From NCBI RefSeq assembly GCF_000741705.1, contig NZ_JGZI01000009.1, forward strand, positions 186,001-250,000: a stretch of DNA of 64,000 nucleotides, read 5' to 3'. The position numbers and the translations under genes were made by a program. Every line of letters begins with the position of its first letter. Position 1 is the first letter of the stretch. The notes below the pieces were generated by a model. It saw only the letters and a program-made list of their open reading frames with translations. It searched no databases and was not told the origin of the DNA. Source of the DNA: Bifidobacterium psychraerophilum. Its GTDB lineage: Bacteria; Actinomycetota; Actinomycetes; Actinomycetales; Bifidobacteriaceae. Positions 36,159 through 45,002 of the stretch are shown piece after piece.

Positions 36159-36893
36159 ATGCTTGATATGACAGAGGGTCTCGCGGGGACCAGGGTCCTC
36201 GTGATCGGCGGGACCTCCGGATTCGGCCAGCGCGTAGCACTCGAAAGCGCCGAACGGGGCGCGTCTGTAACCGTGATCGGCAGGAAGCGCTCCCGTGCCG
36301 AAGCGATGAAGGTTCTTATGGACGAGCGTCACGGTGGCGAAGTCGTGGTCTTGGATGCGACGCATGAGAACGACCTGGAAGCATTCCTGAAGCAACGGGA
36401 TGCCTACGAGCATGTGATATCGATGATCGGTGGTGCCATGGGCGGAGGTTTCATGGATAACAGCATCGAAGACGTCAGGCTGGCCGCAGAGACGAAGTTC
36501 ATCGGATCCCTGACGGTCGCCAAAACCGTCGCGTCCCACATCGCGCATGCCGGGAGTCTGACCCTGACCTCCGGATCGGGCGGACACCCTTACGATGCCT
36601 CGGGAGCAATTATCGGGAATCAATCAGTCGACCTGCTGGTCAAAGGCCTGGCCGTTGAGCTCGCTCCGGATATCAGGGTCAATGCCATAGCGCCCGCATG
36701 GACCCCAACAGGGTTATGGAGACACATGGCCACGCAGGAGATCGAAAGGACGGAGGAACAGATGAGCGCCGCCATTCCACTTGGCAGGGTCGCCACTGTG
36801 GGTGAAGTGGCATCGGCATACCTCTTCGCCATGCAGTGTGGCTTCCTCACCGGCCAGACCATACATGTCGATGGGGGAGTGTCGGCACTCTGA
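36159..36893 (+). CDS. SDR-fold protein lacking the catalytic Tyr and Lys
   Basis: The 244-aa protein has the Rossmann NAD(P) motif VLVIGGTSGFG (residues 13-23), a central strand LTLTSGSGG and the C-terminal LTGQTIHVDGGVS of classical short-chain dehydrogenases. Aligning its ...VDLLVKGLAVEL helix with the family places Ala150 and Asn154 where the catalytic Tyr and Lys of YxxxK should be. It therefore may bind a nucleotide without normal SDR catalysis. The start is uncertain (36159 or 36168), with no good ribosome binding site. It stands alone between the prophage and the MFS gene and is convergent with the latter. Confidence 0.8.
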   Translation: MLDMTEGLAGTRVLVIGGTSGFGQRVALESAERGASVTVIGRKRSRAEAMKVLMDERHGGEVVVLDATHENDLEAFLKQRDAYEHVISMIGGAMGGGFMDNSIEDVRLAAETKFIGSLTVAKTVASHIAHAGSLTLTSGSGGHPYDASGAIIGNQSVDLLVKGLAVELAPDIRVNAIAPAWTPTGLWRHMATQEIERTEEQMSAAIPLGRVATVGEVASAYLFAMQCGFLTGQTIHVDGGVSAL

Positions 36894-36919
36894 CGCCGTC
36901 CCTGCCGCGATATGCGGAT

Positions 36920-38164
36920 CTAGTGAGCACCCCGGATTCGTGTGATCGCGATGCCGCTGATAATGACCAATATCCCGGAAGCGATGAATACCGCGGAATA
37001 TCCGGAAACGGCGATGCCCATGGCGGCGATGATGGGACCGAGGGCGATGGCGCTCAGATCGGCGACGTTGATGAGGCTGAGGTCTCTGGCACGCCGATTG
37101 TCGTCAGGCAGCAGGTGCACCGCCATGGCCATACTCGTCGATGCGTAGGCACCGTATCCGATGCCGGTCAGCACCGCAAGCGCCATCACTCCGATCCAAC
37201 TGCCCGTGACGGCACCGAGTACGGCGCCTGCCGCGAATATGACCGTGGCCGCCACAAGACACCACTTGAAGCGGTGCGTTCGATCTGTCAGAGAACCTGA
37301 GACCACCGCGGCGATAATGACGCAGGGGGCGTATACGGCGGTGAGCGCAAGAACCCCATCGTCGGTGGATTGCCCCGGATGGTACTCCGCGTAATGGATG
37401 ACGTCCTGTAGGTAGAAGAAGAGATAGGCAAGCGCCATATTCTGTCCAAGGCCGAAGAGGATCCTATGTGCGCATACGAGCCAGAAGTCCTTGCTGTGGG
37501 GCAGGAGATCGTGATGGGGTCCTCCTTCCTTCCTTGTCTGTTGGAGCGGCGGATGGGCGCGGTCGCCTCGTATCGTCAGGATGAAGAACAATTGGGCTAT
37601 GACGATGAGCGCGCCCAGAGTCAGATATACCGATCGGGGTGACGCAAGCAGTGTCTGCACGCCTGTGCCGAGCACCGGTGCGACCGCGGCCGCAATGCCC
37701 AGGCAGGCCGATGCCATGCCTCTGCGGTGTTCCGGAACCAGATCGGGTATGGTGGCTGAAGTCGGAGCCATCAGCATATTGGCGCCGATCTGAAGCAGTG
37801 TCCACCATAGGGCGAGTTCCCCGAGTGTGCGTGCGTCGCCTATCACCACGGAAACCGGAAGGATGACCGCAAGACCTGCCAGCAGCCAGGGGATACGTCT
37901 TCCGAGTCGGGTGCTGGTGATGTCGCTGAGATGTCCGATCAGCGGATTCGTGATGATGCCGACCACTCCTGCGATTCCGGTTACCAGAGCCAGTCCGTAG
38001 ACCTTGTTCCCTGGCGCTATGGCGTTCACCTGGCTGGGAATCGTGCTGAGTACCGGGCCTAGGATAATCGACCACATGGTGGTGCTGGCCGCTATGAGAG
38101 CGGGGTAATAGCCACGTCCTATCCTTGGTCGGGAGAGCGCATTGCCCTCGATGGCCGCGCTCAA
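36920..38164 (-). CDS. Major facilitator superfamily transporter
   Basis: The 414-aa protein has about 12 transmembrane helices and the MFS loop motif ITNPLIGHLSDITSTRLGRR between helices 2 and 3, with the repeat SGSLTDRTHRFKWCL in the second half. The substrate is unknown. The loop motif is like that of the sugar/cation-type and drug-efflux MFS groups. A 22-bp palindrome lies 46 bases before the start, and the TetR gene just upstream has the same site at its own promoter, so it is probably TetR-controlled. Confidence 0.85.
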   Translation of the reverse strand: MSAAIEGNALSRPRIGRGYYPALIAASTTMWSIILGPVLSTIPSQVNAIAPGNKVYGLALVTGIAGVVGIITNPLIGHLSDITSTRLGRRIPWLLAGLAVILPVSVVIGDARTLGELALWWTLLQIGANMLMAPTSATIPDLVPEHRRGMASACLGIAAAVAPVLGTGVQTLLASPRSVYLTLGALIVIAQLFFILTIRGDRAHPPLQQTRKEGGPHHDLLPHSKDFWLVCAHRILFGLGQNMALAYLFFYLQDVIHYAEYHPGQSTDDGVLALTAVYAPCVIIAAVVSGSLTDRTHRFKWCLVAATVIFAAGAVLGAVTGSWIGVMALAVLTGIGYGAYASTSMAMAVHLLPDDNRRARDLSLINVADLSAIALGPIIAAMGIAVSGYSAVFIASGILVIISGIAITRIRGAH

Positions 38165-38209
38165 TGACGCCTCATTCGGTGTGGTGTCGAGGAAAAGAAT
38201 TTCTGTTTT

Positions 38210-38231
38210 ATATTGAACATATGGCCAATAT
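38210..38231. promoter_or_regulatory. TetR operator copy 1, before the MFS gene
   Basis: ATATTG and CAATAT are separated by 10 bases. The arms extend outward to TTTATATTG and CAATATAAA (9 bp each). 20 of 22 bases match the site at 38955-38976. It lies between the end of the TetR gene and the MFS start. Confidence 0.7.
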
Positions 38232-38277
38232 AAAGCATGAAGCTGTTGTCGGCCTGTGCCTCCAACGAGAATTTACT

Positions 38278-38883
38278 TCAGATGTCCGTGGCCGTAACGA
38301 AGCCGAAACCGGCCAGGGTCGCATCCATGATGGCGAACATGCGTTCGGGGGTTATCCGGTCCGGATAGAGTGCGACCTGTGCACCCAGACCGTCGAGTGT
38401 GCAGATGATGGTCTCGGCCACAAGCGTGGGGTCCGGACCTTCGAGGTGTTCTTGCGCCTGCGCGCCCCGGATCAGTATCTCCAATGCACGGCGCCATTCC
38501 GTGTATGAGCGCCATCGTTCTTCCGCCAGTTCGGCATTGCCCAGTCCGTAGGCCCAGAAGGCAAGTTCTATCTGTTCGCCTATCCTCCCCTCCTCGTCGA
38601 TGGGAAGGGCGTCGTGAATGGCCTGCTGCAATGCCGCGGTTCCCGACAAACCGTTCAGGTTCGCGTCGATGCGTTCGGCCAGCTGTTGGTATGAGCGCTG
38701 CAGGGCGGCCCTCAGGATGTCGTTCTTGCTGTTGAAGTAATGGGCTATGATGCCGTGCGAAACCCCGGCCTCCTTGGCGATTTCCCGCGTCGTCGCACCC
38801 GACAGACCCGCTCTCGACACCACTGCCAGGCATGCATCGGCGATTTCGAGACGGCGTGCGGAGTGGTTCACGATCTTGCTCAT
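38278..38883 (-). CDS. TetR-family transcriptional regulator
   Basis: The 201-aa protein has a TetR helix-turn-helix at the N-terminus (TTREIAKEAGVSHGIIAHYF, then NSKNDILRAAL), close to the BetI/AcrR type, and a helical ligand-binding domain. I place the start at 38883 (MSKIVNHSARRLEIAD); an ATG four codons upstream is also in frame. It probably represses itself, the MFS gene and the divergent amidinohydrolase through two shared palindromes. The ligand is unknown, perhaps the amidinohydrolase substrate. Confidence 0.87.
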   Translation of the reverse strand: MSKIVNHSARRLEIADACLAVVSRAGLSGATTREIAKEAGVSHGIIAHYFNSKNDILRAALQRSYQQLAERIDANLNGLSGTAALQQAIHDALPIDEEGRIGEQIELAFWAYGLGNAELAEERWRSYTEWRRALEILIRGAQAQEHLEGPDPTLVAETIICTLDGLGAQVALYPDRITPERMFAIMDATLAGFGFVTATDI

Positions 38884-38954
38884 GCTTGTAAGCATAGCGA
38901 GTGCTCACAACCCTCTCCATGGTGCGACGCTTGACGGATAACGGGGAGTCATTT

Positions 38955-38976
38955 ATATTGGACAAATGGCCAATAT
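38955..38976. promoter_or_regulatory. TetR operator copy 2, between tetR and the amidinohydrolase gene
   Basis: ATATTGG and CCAATAT are separated by 8 bases. It lies 72 bases before the TetR start and 89 bases before the amidinohydrolase start, so one site can control both divergent genes. It matches the site at 38210-38231 at 20 of 22 bases. Confidence 0.7.
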
Positions 38977-39064
38977 TGTTCGATGAACCGGCATCGGCCA
39001 CATCTATGCGCATCCGTCGGCAGATCAAGGAGTGCGCCAACAGCAATGAAGGATGGTAACCATC

Positions 39065-39973
39065 ATGATTCAGATCGGAAATCCCAGTGATATAGCCGAA
39101 CTCCGCGAAGTGATAGTCGGCCCTTACAAGACCTTCAACTGGTGGAACCTGATCTGGGGATCGTTGCGGTATCCGGATTTGGCAAGCCTGCGATATGTGG
39201 AGAACAATACGGTGCGCGTTCCCGATCACAGCATCGCCAGACGGCAGCATGAGCAGCTGGTGCAGACTCTCGTCGATTCGGGTGTCAAGGTGCACACGCT
39301 CCCATCGGTACCCGATGTTGACATACAGCTCTACCCACGGGACATCGCCTTCGCCGTGGATGACACCCTGATCCTCTCTCGTTCGCGCGATCCCATCAGG
39401 CAGAAGGAGCAGCGCGCCCTTGAACGGTACCTACCGCAGTTCTCAAAGGTCGAAGGGATCGAATCGGGGCATATCGAGGGTGGTGACGTCATGGTCACCG
39501 ATGACGTTGTTTTCGTCGGTCTGAGTGAAGCTACCAATCTGCAGGGCATCAGTGCCCTCAGATCATGCTTCGCCCGTGCGGGCATCGATCGTGAGATAGT
39601 GCCCATCGAATTTTCAGGCAGAGGCGTCGTCCATCTGGACACGAAGTTCACGATGGTGGGTCCCAAGCTGGGCTATATTCATTCCTCGTCACTGACACCG
39701 TATTCACGCAGTCTGATCGCCGAGCGTTTTGAACTCATCGAGGCCGATGACGCCGAGGCGCGTGCGCTGATGGTCAACACCGTTGCTCTCGCACCTGATC
39801 GAATCATCATCGATTCACGGGCGCGTCGCCTGGCGGAAGGTCTGCGTGCCCATCACGTCGAGCCGGTGCCCCTGGATTTCTCCGAGGTCACCAAGTTCCC
39901 GGGCGGGTTCCGCTGTGCCACCTTGCCATTACGTCGTGGTGCCGGGCGCTCAGCGCCAGGAGAGCAGCAGTGA
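39065..39973 (+). CDS. Amidinohydrolase/dimethylargininase-like enzyme
   Basis: The 302-aa protein belongs to the guanidino-group modifying (arginine deiminase/DDAH) superfamily. Visible active-site parts are YPRDIAFAVDDTLILSRSR, HIEGGDVMV, VVHLDTKFTMVG with the His, and the C-terminal Cys in GGFRCATLPL. The Cys-His-Glu/Asp set looks intact. The reaction is probably hydrolysis of a guanidine compound, but the substrate cannot be read. The start at 39065 follows GAAGGA; 39053 is too close to it. The end overlaps the convergent M50 gene by 24 bases. Confidence 0.82.
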   Translation: MIQIGNPSDIAELREVIVGPYKTFNWWNLIWGSLRYPDLASLRYVENNTVRVPDHSIARRQHEQLVQTLVDSGVKVHTLPSVPDVDIQLYPRDIAFAVDDTLILSRSRDPIRQKEQRALERYLPQFSKVEGIESGHIEGGDVMVTDDVVFVGLSEATNLQGISALRSCFARAGIDREIVPIEFSGRGVVHLDTKFTMVGPKLGYIHSSSLTPYSRSLIAERFELIEADDAEARALMVNTVALAPDRIIIDSRARRLAEGLRAHHVEPVPLDFSEVTKFPGGFRCATLPLRRGAGRSAPGEQQ

Positions 39974-40771
39974 CTGCAAGGTCTGCAAGGAGAATACCGC
40001 AGACATCCCTCCTGCCTGAGCGGTGATCCATTGAAGGGAATACCACAGTGCGATGAGCGCGATCAGCAGCCATAGGAGAATCCACAGCAATGCTGAGATA
40101 TGGGTGAGTCGGGCCAATTGATCCGCATCCGATTGTCCGGCCCGCCCCTGGGTGCGTTGGATCTGCAGTTCGACAAGAGGACGTATCGAACCCAGCAGCA
40201 GGAATCCCGCAAGCACTGTGGCGGCGAGCAGACGCATATCCGGCGAGCCCCACCACGATAGCGCGACCACGGCTATGAGACAGATGATCACACTGGCTGC
40301 TCCGTATCCGTTCCTGATGCGTGTGAGCATCAAAGCGAGCAGTATCACCAGAAGCCACAGCGCGCCGGTGGCATAGCCCGCTGCGACCAGGGCCGCACAG
40401 CCCAATCCCCAGAGCGCGGGGGCAAGGTACCCCGCGAAGCAAGTGAGCCAGTAGCCGAAGCCTTGTGTCTTGCCGTAGCTGACGGTCACGCCGGAGGTGT
40501 CGGAATGCAGCTGTATCCCCGAGAGTTTTCTGCCGGTAAGCAAGGCCGCGACCGCGTGCCCTCCCTCGTGGGCGATGGTGATGGCATTGCGGGCGATGCG
40601 CCATACGGGGCGTACTGCAACGAGCAGGAGGCACAGTACGGCAGCCAGCATGATTGCATTGGCGTCCAGATCGTGGACCGGCGTGACCGAGGAGACCCAT
40701 ATGCTCTGCAGTACCGTTGATATGCCCTGTGATATGCCTTCGGACGTCGTGATGATAAACGATGAAGACAC
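39950..40771 (-). CDS. M50-family (M50B-like) membrane metallopeptidase
   Basis: The 273-aa protein has about six transmembrane helices. The motif IAHEGGHAVAALLTGRKL (HExxH-like zinc site, HEGGH) lies near residue 70, then LTCFAGYLAPALWGLG. This resembles the M50B-like peptidase family of membrane proteases. The substrate is unknown. It is convergent with, and overlaps, the amidinohydrolase gene. The 190 bases upstream (40,772-40,962) contain no gene I can support. Confidence 0.8.
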   Translation of the reverse strand: MSSSFIITTSEGISQGISTVLQSIWVSSVTPVHDLDANAIMLAAVLCLLLVAVRPVWRIARNAITIAHEGGHAVAALLTGRKLSGIQLHSDTSGVTVSYGKTQGFGYWLTCFAGYLAPALWGLGCAALVAAGYATGALWLLVILLALMLTRIRNGYGAASVIICLIAVVALSWWGSPDMRLLAATVLAGFLLLGSIRPLVELQIQRTQGRAGQSDADQLARLTHISALLWILLWLLIALIALWYSLQWITAQAGGMSAVFSLQTLQSLLLSWR

Positions 40772-40962
40772 GTTGGACTCCTCTGTGGTCTGCTGGCACG
40801 TGGTGCGGCGATGGCCTTCATGTCACATGATGCCCATCGATATCACCAACAGTCGCATACCAGCCTGAACCTGCGCTGAGTCCACTTCGTGCCCTGCGTA
40901 TCCCGGGAGGGGCGGAATCCGGTCATAAAGCCGGATAGCTGAGCGTAGAAGGAATCAGGGAA

Positions 40963-41205
40963 TCAGACGCTGAAGCCTTTCAGCATCCTTCCCCAATCGG
41001 CGAGATCGTTGTCCGCATCATTGATGGCCGATTCGCCTTCGATTTTGGCGAATCCCCGTACAAGGGCTTTCCCCTCCTGGCGCGCGTCTTGCTGCGCGGC
41101 ATCCACCGGTGTGGTCACGGCCTCGTCGCTTGGGCTCGCCTCAGTGACGAATTGTTGTGGAATCCCATGGCAGAAAGCCCATGTTGGATTGATGCGTGCA
41201 TTCAT
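40963..41205 (-). CDS. Small conserved-looking protein of unknown function
   Basis: The 80-aa protein starts MNARINPTWAFCHGIPQQFV. An acidic, Ala-rich middle follows, and it ends NDADNDLADWGRMLKGFSV. The start is well supported: AAGGAGG lies 8 bases upstream on the minus strand. It is not a family I know, and no membrane segment is present. It is divergent from a small membrane-protein gene, with a spacer of 210 bases. Confidence 0.6.
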   Translation of the reverse strand: MNARINPTWAFCHGIPQQFVTEASPSDEAVTTPVDAAQQDARQEGKALVRGFAKIEGESAINDADNDLADWGRMLKGFSV

Positions 41206-41415
41206 ATCTACGCCTCCTTGCGTTGGTGAAGACTCTAAACACCGAATATGACCGTAAGCTGAGGATTCGCTGTGGGCTTGAAGGTTTGATGAAGCCCAAG
41301 GGTATCCAAAGGACATTCAGGTAGCATGGAGAATGCTAAAACCCGTAGGTTTTGGAGATTCGGCGGTTTGATGACCGGGCCACGGGTTCTCGGGTCAAGA
41401 GAGAAGAGGTGCAAT

Positions 41416-41925
41416 ATGACGGACGAACAAACGAATGCTCCACGCAATGTGCAAGGGGATCCCAACGGAGGCACTCCATTGGGTGCGCCACAGTCATACC
41501 GGCAGGAAGGTCCGCAGCTCAACGCTAATGCCCAGAACCGGCAGGCAGGTCCACAACCGGTATATGGATACGCTCCGCGTCCCTTGCCATCCGCGCAACC
41601 CGGCATCCCTCAGTCGCCGAACCCGATGCAGCAGATTCAGGTTGACAGGACGAAGGGCAGTGCGGCGAAGGGTTTCGCGATCGCCGGTTTCATCCTGGCT
41701 CTGATCGGACTCTTCGTAGTGGTCTGGCAATACAACAAGTATCTGAGCCCCTTCGGCACCGTCGGTCTGGTGATGTCGGCGGTTGGTCTGCTTATCCCCG
41801 AGAAAGGTGAGGAACGCAGCCGCATCACCTACATTTTCTCGGTGGTCGGTATCATCATTTCGATTCTGGCCCTGATCGCAACCCTGATCATCGGAATCTT
41901 CAATCTGCAGCCCTTCACCTACTGA
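41416..41925 (+). CDS. Small membrane protein, DUF4190-like
   Basis: The 169-aa protein has an N-terminal region rich in Gln, Asn, Pro and Gly (about 1-75). Two or three hydrophobic helices follow (GFAIAGFILALIGLFVVVWQ, GTVGLVMSAVGLLI, YIFSVVGIIISILALIATL). The layout resembles DUF4190-type membrane proteins. The function is unknown. The start at 41416 follows GAGAAGAGG. Confidence 0.65.
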   Translation: MTDEQTNAPRNVQGDPNGGTPLGAPQSYRQEGPQLNANAQNRQAGPQPVYGYAPRPLPSAQPGIPQSPNPMQQIQVDRTKGSAAKGFAIAGFILALIGLFVVVWQYNKYLSPFGTVGLVMSAVGLLIPEKGEERSRITYIFSVVGIIISILALIATLIIGIFNLQPFTY

Positions 41926-42017
41926 TAGAGGATGTGCCTGTTGATACGGGAACGGGCTTGCCGATCTCAGAACCGGTGTCTGTGACCGTCATGGTCCCAG
42001 GGTCCCTCCCTATATAC

Positions 42018-42059
42018 TGACCGGACTCCGTGCGTGATGTGGTGCATGGAGTCCGGTCA
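42018..42059. terminator. Bidirectional terminator between convergent genes
   Basis: TGACCGGACTCCGTGC (42018-42033) and GCATGGAGTCCGGTCA (42044-42059) form a 16-bp stem with one mismatch. It lies between the plus-strand DUF4190-like gene and the minus-strand flavoprotein gene, so it can serve both. Confidence 0.7.
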
Positions 42060-42123
42060 CTTGTATGCCAAGGTGTCTTCTACTTCAAGGTGGCTTCGCT
42101 CGAATATCGGGCTTCGTCCCGCT

Positions 42124-43047
42124 TCATTTGCCTGCCGTGGCTTTTCCGGTGCTTCTCCATTGGACGGGCGCCCGGTCGCCGCTGTCCGTGGAGGCATCAC
42201 GGGCCTGTGCCCCATGGCCCTCATGATATCCGAGCTGGCCTTCTTTCCAATAGCCGTGGAGTGAGACCTCAAGGCCATCGTCAGTCCCGGACGCTGCTGT
42301 CAGCGAGCGGATCGCGGCGATCTGTTTGGCTTCGCCGGCAGCCCAGAGGAGGGAACGTCCCTTCCCGGGCAGTGAATCAATCGCATGCTTGATGTGTCGC
42401 ACGAAATCCTCGCTGTCTGAGGTGACGATCCGTACGGAGACATAAGGGCGATCATCGTTGGTATTGCCCAGATGAAGTTCGGCGTCGACCGTCGCCTCGG
42501 CCTGGGGACCCGTGAGCAATACGATTATCTCCATATGGCATTCGGGCGGGGTCTCTTCGAGCCATCGTGCGGCAGCGGGCAGACCGGTGGCATCGACGGC
42601 GACCACATAGGCATCGTAACCGTCGTCATACACCGTGTTGCCTCTGGGGCCCATGACGAGCAGATGATCGCCCGCCGATGCGTGCTGGGCCCAATTGCCG
42701 ACGCCTCCTTGCGGGTGACAGACGAAATCGAGCAGCAACTCATGCCGTTCCGCATCCATGCCTCGCACGGTATATGTCCGCAAGGCGAGTTTGGCGCCGC
42801 GTATGGAATCCGGGGAGATCGCACCTGCTCCGGAGTCATTGGACGATTCGAATGCGGCATCGGGGACGGCCACTTTCACATGATCGGCAACACCCATGCG
42901 TATGAAGGGGAATTCGGGTTCAAGTTCGGGACCTCCCAGATGGATGCGATGAATCGTGTCGGAGAGGTCGTCGACTTGCGTGACCACCAGTCTCCGCGCT
43001 CGCGGCTGATAGGGTATGCGTTCTTTCACGCCAGGTCGATTATGCAT
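42124..43047 (-). CDS. Siderophore-interacting-type FAD/NAD(P)H flavoprotein
   Basis: The 307-aa protein belongs to the SIP/ViuB family of ferric-siderophore reductases. The N-terminal FAD domain holds LALRTYTVRGMD with the RxYT motif and FVCHPQGGVGNWAQHASAGD. The C-terminal half has a NAD(P)H-binding fold (AYVVAVDATGLPAAARWLEE, then SLLWAAGEAKQIAAIRSL). It may reduce ferric chelates in the cytosol. The last 30 residues are a Gly/Ser/Thr-rich extension. It has no siderophore transport genes next to it. Confidence 0.82.
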   Translation of the reverse strand: MHNRPGVKERIPYQPRARRLVVTQVDDLSDTIHRIHLGGPELEPEFPFIRMGVADHVKVAVPDAAFESSNDSGAGAISPDSIRGAKLALRTYTVRGMDAERHELLLDFVCHPQGGVGNWAQHASAGDHLLVMGPRGNTVYDDGYDAYVVAVDATGLPAAARWLEETPPECHMEIIVLLTGPQAEATVDAELHLGNTNDDRPYVSVRIVTSDSEDFVRHIKHAIDSLPGKGRSLLWAAGEAKQIAAIRSLTAASGTDDGLEVSLHGYWKEGQLGYHEGHGAQARDASTDSGDRAPVQWRSTGKATAGK

Positions 43048-43534
43048 GGGTCACCTCGCAGATGTTGTGCCGTTCATATTCGAATCCTCTGCCACTGCAC
43101 CGGATGGTCGTGACGAAACCGTCACGGTCGTCGATCTTCCTGTGCGCAGAGCCTTCATGTCTGCCGAGTGTTAACGAAGATCCCCGCTTCTCCAATACCC
43201 TTATGCGAAGGGCGCAAGGTGGCTTTGCCCAGCCGGGTCGCGCCGAGCGTCCCGGACCTTATGGAAGCTCCGCATGGCAGGCTTCCGTGATAACCTAACT
43301 GCGAGATACGGGTAACGGCGAATGCTGTGGGAACATGGTCGCGGGAACGAACGTCGCGCAGCCGCCTGGCCCGATGGCCGTGCGGTGGTGGATCGGCCCG
43401 GGGCCGTTGTGCGGGCTTCGGCGCGGCGGCTCCACAGCCCGTAGGCGGTACCTGCTTAGACGGTACAGCTTTGGTGAGTGGTACACGGTTGTGACGAGTG
43501 CAGGATTTTGCGATAAGCGGGTTGGTGATACGGA
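43048..43534. other. Gene-free interval
   Basis: In 487 bases I find no convincing gene on either strand. A 6-bp hairpin with GGAAGC and GCTTCC arms lies at about 43,262-43,285. GC-rich runs near 43,390-43,450 contain short inverted repeats such as GGCGGC/GCCGCC. I could not match it to RNase P RNA, tmRNA or 6S RNA. Confidence 0.5.
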
Positions 43535-44251
43535 ATGACACAGCAGACGGGATCCACAGTGGGGGCGTCCGGCGGTTCGGCTGATGGGCTTCAACATACG
43601 GGGTATGGCCCCGAGACCACCGAATCCCAGAGTCCGAACTCGGAGACGGCGCCTGCGGAGGCGATGACGGATCGGAAGCTTTCGCTTGCGGATATCGAGC
43701 GCAAACGCTCCAGACCGGTGAGCTGGGTCATATTCATCGTCGCCCTGTTGGTGGCGATTATCGCTCCCTATGGTATCGGCCGCTCACTGGCGGTGAGGCA
43801 TACACAGACCTTGATCGCTTATCTGGATGTATTCGAGCCGCGGGGCATTGCATTCCTTTCATGGACCGCGGCCTTCATCGCGATCGTCAGCATCGCGATG
43901 TGCGTCATCGAGGCGCGCTCCTGGACGTGGCGGGTCATTCTGCTGCTCAGCGTCGCCGCCGAACAGTTCATCGCAGGTTTATGCCTGTTGAAGATGTCCT
44001 TCTGGTACAGCACCTACGTGGTGTTCGGCGATAAGGCATACCTGGCGAATGCGGCCAACCTCGGCATCATCGCCGCCGGATTCGGTGCGGTGGTGTTCGC
44101 GGTGCTTTTCGTGGCGATTCTGGTTCTGGTCAAGAAGGACTCACCGCTGAACATGCTCACACGCAGTTGGGCCGCGCTGTCGGTCTTCGCGGTTATCGAG
44201 GTTCTTGCTCTGGTCATCGTGCTCTTCGGTGGCCTGCTGACGATGGTGTGA
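43535..44251 (+). CDS. Integral membrane protein of unknown function
   Basis: The 238-aa protein has a polar N-terminal region of about 65 residues and four to five hydrophobic helices (VSWVIFIVALLVAIIAPYGI, GIAFLSWTAAFIAIVSIAMC, AANLGIIAAGFGAVVFAVLF, SVFAVIEVLALVIVLFGGLL). No catalytic motif is visible. It lies upstream of rpsO in the same direction, but rpsO has its own -10 (TATACT at 44334-44339). Confidence 0.65.
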   Translation: MTQQTGSTVGASGGSADGLQHTGYGPETTESQSPNSETAPAEAMTDRKLSLADIERKRSRPVSWVIFIVALLVAIIAPYGIGRSLAVRHTQTLIAYLDVFEPRGIAFLSWTAAFIAIVSIAMCVIEARSWTWRVILLLSVAAEQFIAGLCLLKMSFWYSTYVVFGDKAYLANAANLGIIAAGFGAVVFAVLFVAILVLVKKDSPLNMLTRSWAALSVFAVIEVLALVIVLFGGLLTMV

Positions 44252-44423
44252 TTCACGGTGTGATTGCACCTGACATCAGGAGGCGCTTCGTCACGTCGCC
44301 GTACAGGCCCGGCGGATGGTGAGGGGTTGTGTGTATACTGGCGGGTGGCGTGTTTCCGCCCGCGGATTGAGAGCGTTTCGACATTGGGTCGTGGCACCGC
44401 GCAGCAGATAATAAGGAGGAGTC

Positions 44424-44693
44424 GTGGCACTTACGACTGAAGAAAAGCAAGAGATCGTCACCAAGTATGCGACGCATGAAGGCGACACGGGTTCTCCCGA
44501 GGTTCAGGTTGCGCTGCTGAGCAAACGCATCACGGATCTCACCGAGCATCTCAAGGAGCACAAGCACGATCACCACTCACGTCGTGGTCTGCTGCTCATG
44601 GTTGGCGATCGTCGTCGTCTGCTTGATTACCTCAAGCGCGTTGACATCGAACGCTACCGTTCGCTGATTGAGCGTCTCGGCTTGCGCCGATAA
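44424..44693 (+). CDS. rpsO: 30S ribosomal protein S15
   Basis: The 89-aa product matches S15: [40 protein letters not shown] and [21 protein letters not shown]15 binds 16S rRNA early in 30S assembly. It starts with GTG at 44424 after AAGGAGGA. In many bacteria S15 represses its own mRNA through a 5' leader; the 85-base leader here is GC-rich but I do not resolve a defined structure. pnp follows, as in many genomes. Confidence 0.95.
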   Translation: MALTTEEKQEIVTKYATHEGDTGSPEVQVALLSKRITDLTEHLKEHKHDHHSRRGLLLMVGDRRRLLDYLKRVDIERYRSLIERLGLRR

Positions 44694-44704
44694 TTGAATT
44701 CTTC

Positions 44705-44732
44705 CGCCCGGGCCTTGCGCTCGGGCGCTTTT
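44705..44732 (+). terminator. Terminator after rpsO
   Basis: CGCCCG (44705-44710) pairs with CGGGCG (44722-44727), followed by CTTTT. The remaining spacer to pnp, 44,733-45,002, holds no gene I can see and should carry the pnp promoter and leader. Confidence 0.7.
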
Positions 44733-45002
44733 GCATGCTGATGTTCAGACAGGTGAGCAGTATTGCTTAGATAACGGCGGGCCGGGAAGAACACGGCCGG
44801 TCGAAACAGATTCACGGGGAATCTCCGGCGAGGATCACGCGGCCAGGTATGCCGCGCACAGTATGTCGAGGGCATTCGGTGAATGCACTCGTTGGGTGGG
44901 GCGTCAATCGACCCGCCCGTTGCAAGAGCAGCTTATGGGCACGGGGTTCATAGGCGATGGAACAGATGACTGATTAGTAGAAGTCAACAGAAGGAGGAAC
45001 CC

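Noticed and set aside
43048..43534. RNase P RNA, tmRNA or 6S RNA in the gene-free interval
   Set aside because: The conserved core sequences of these RNAs are not present on either strand.
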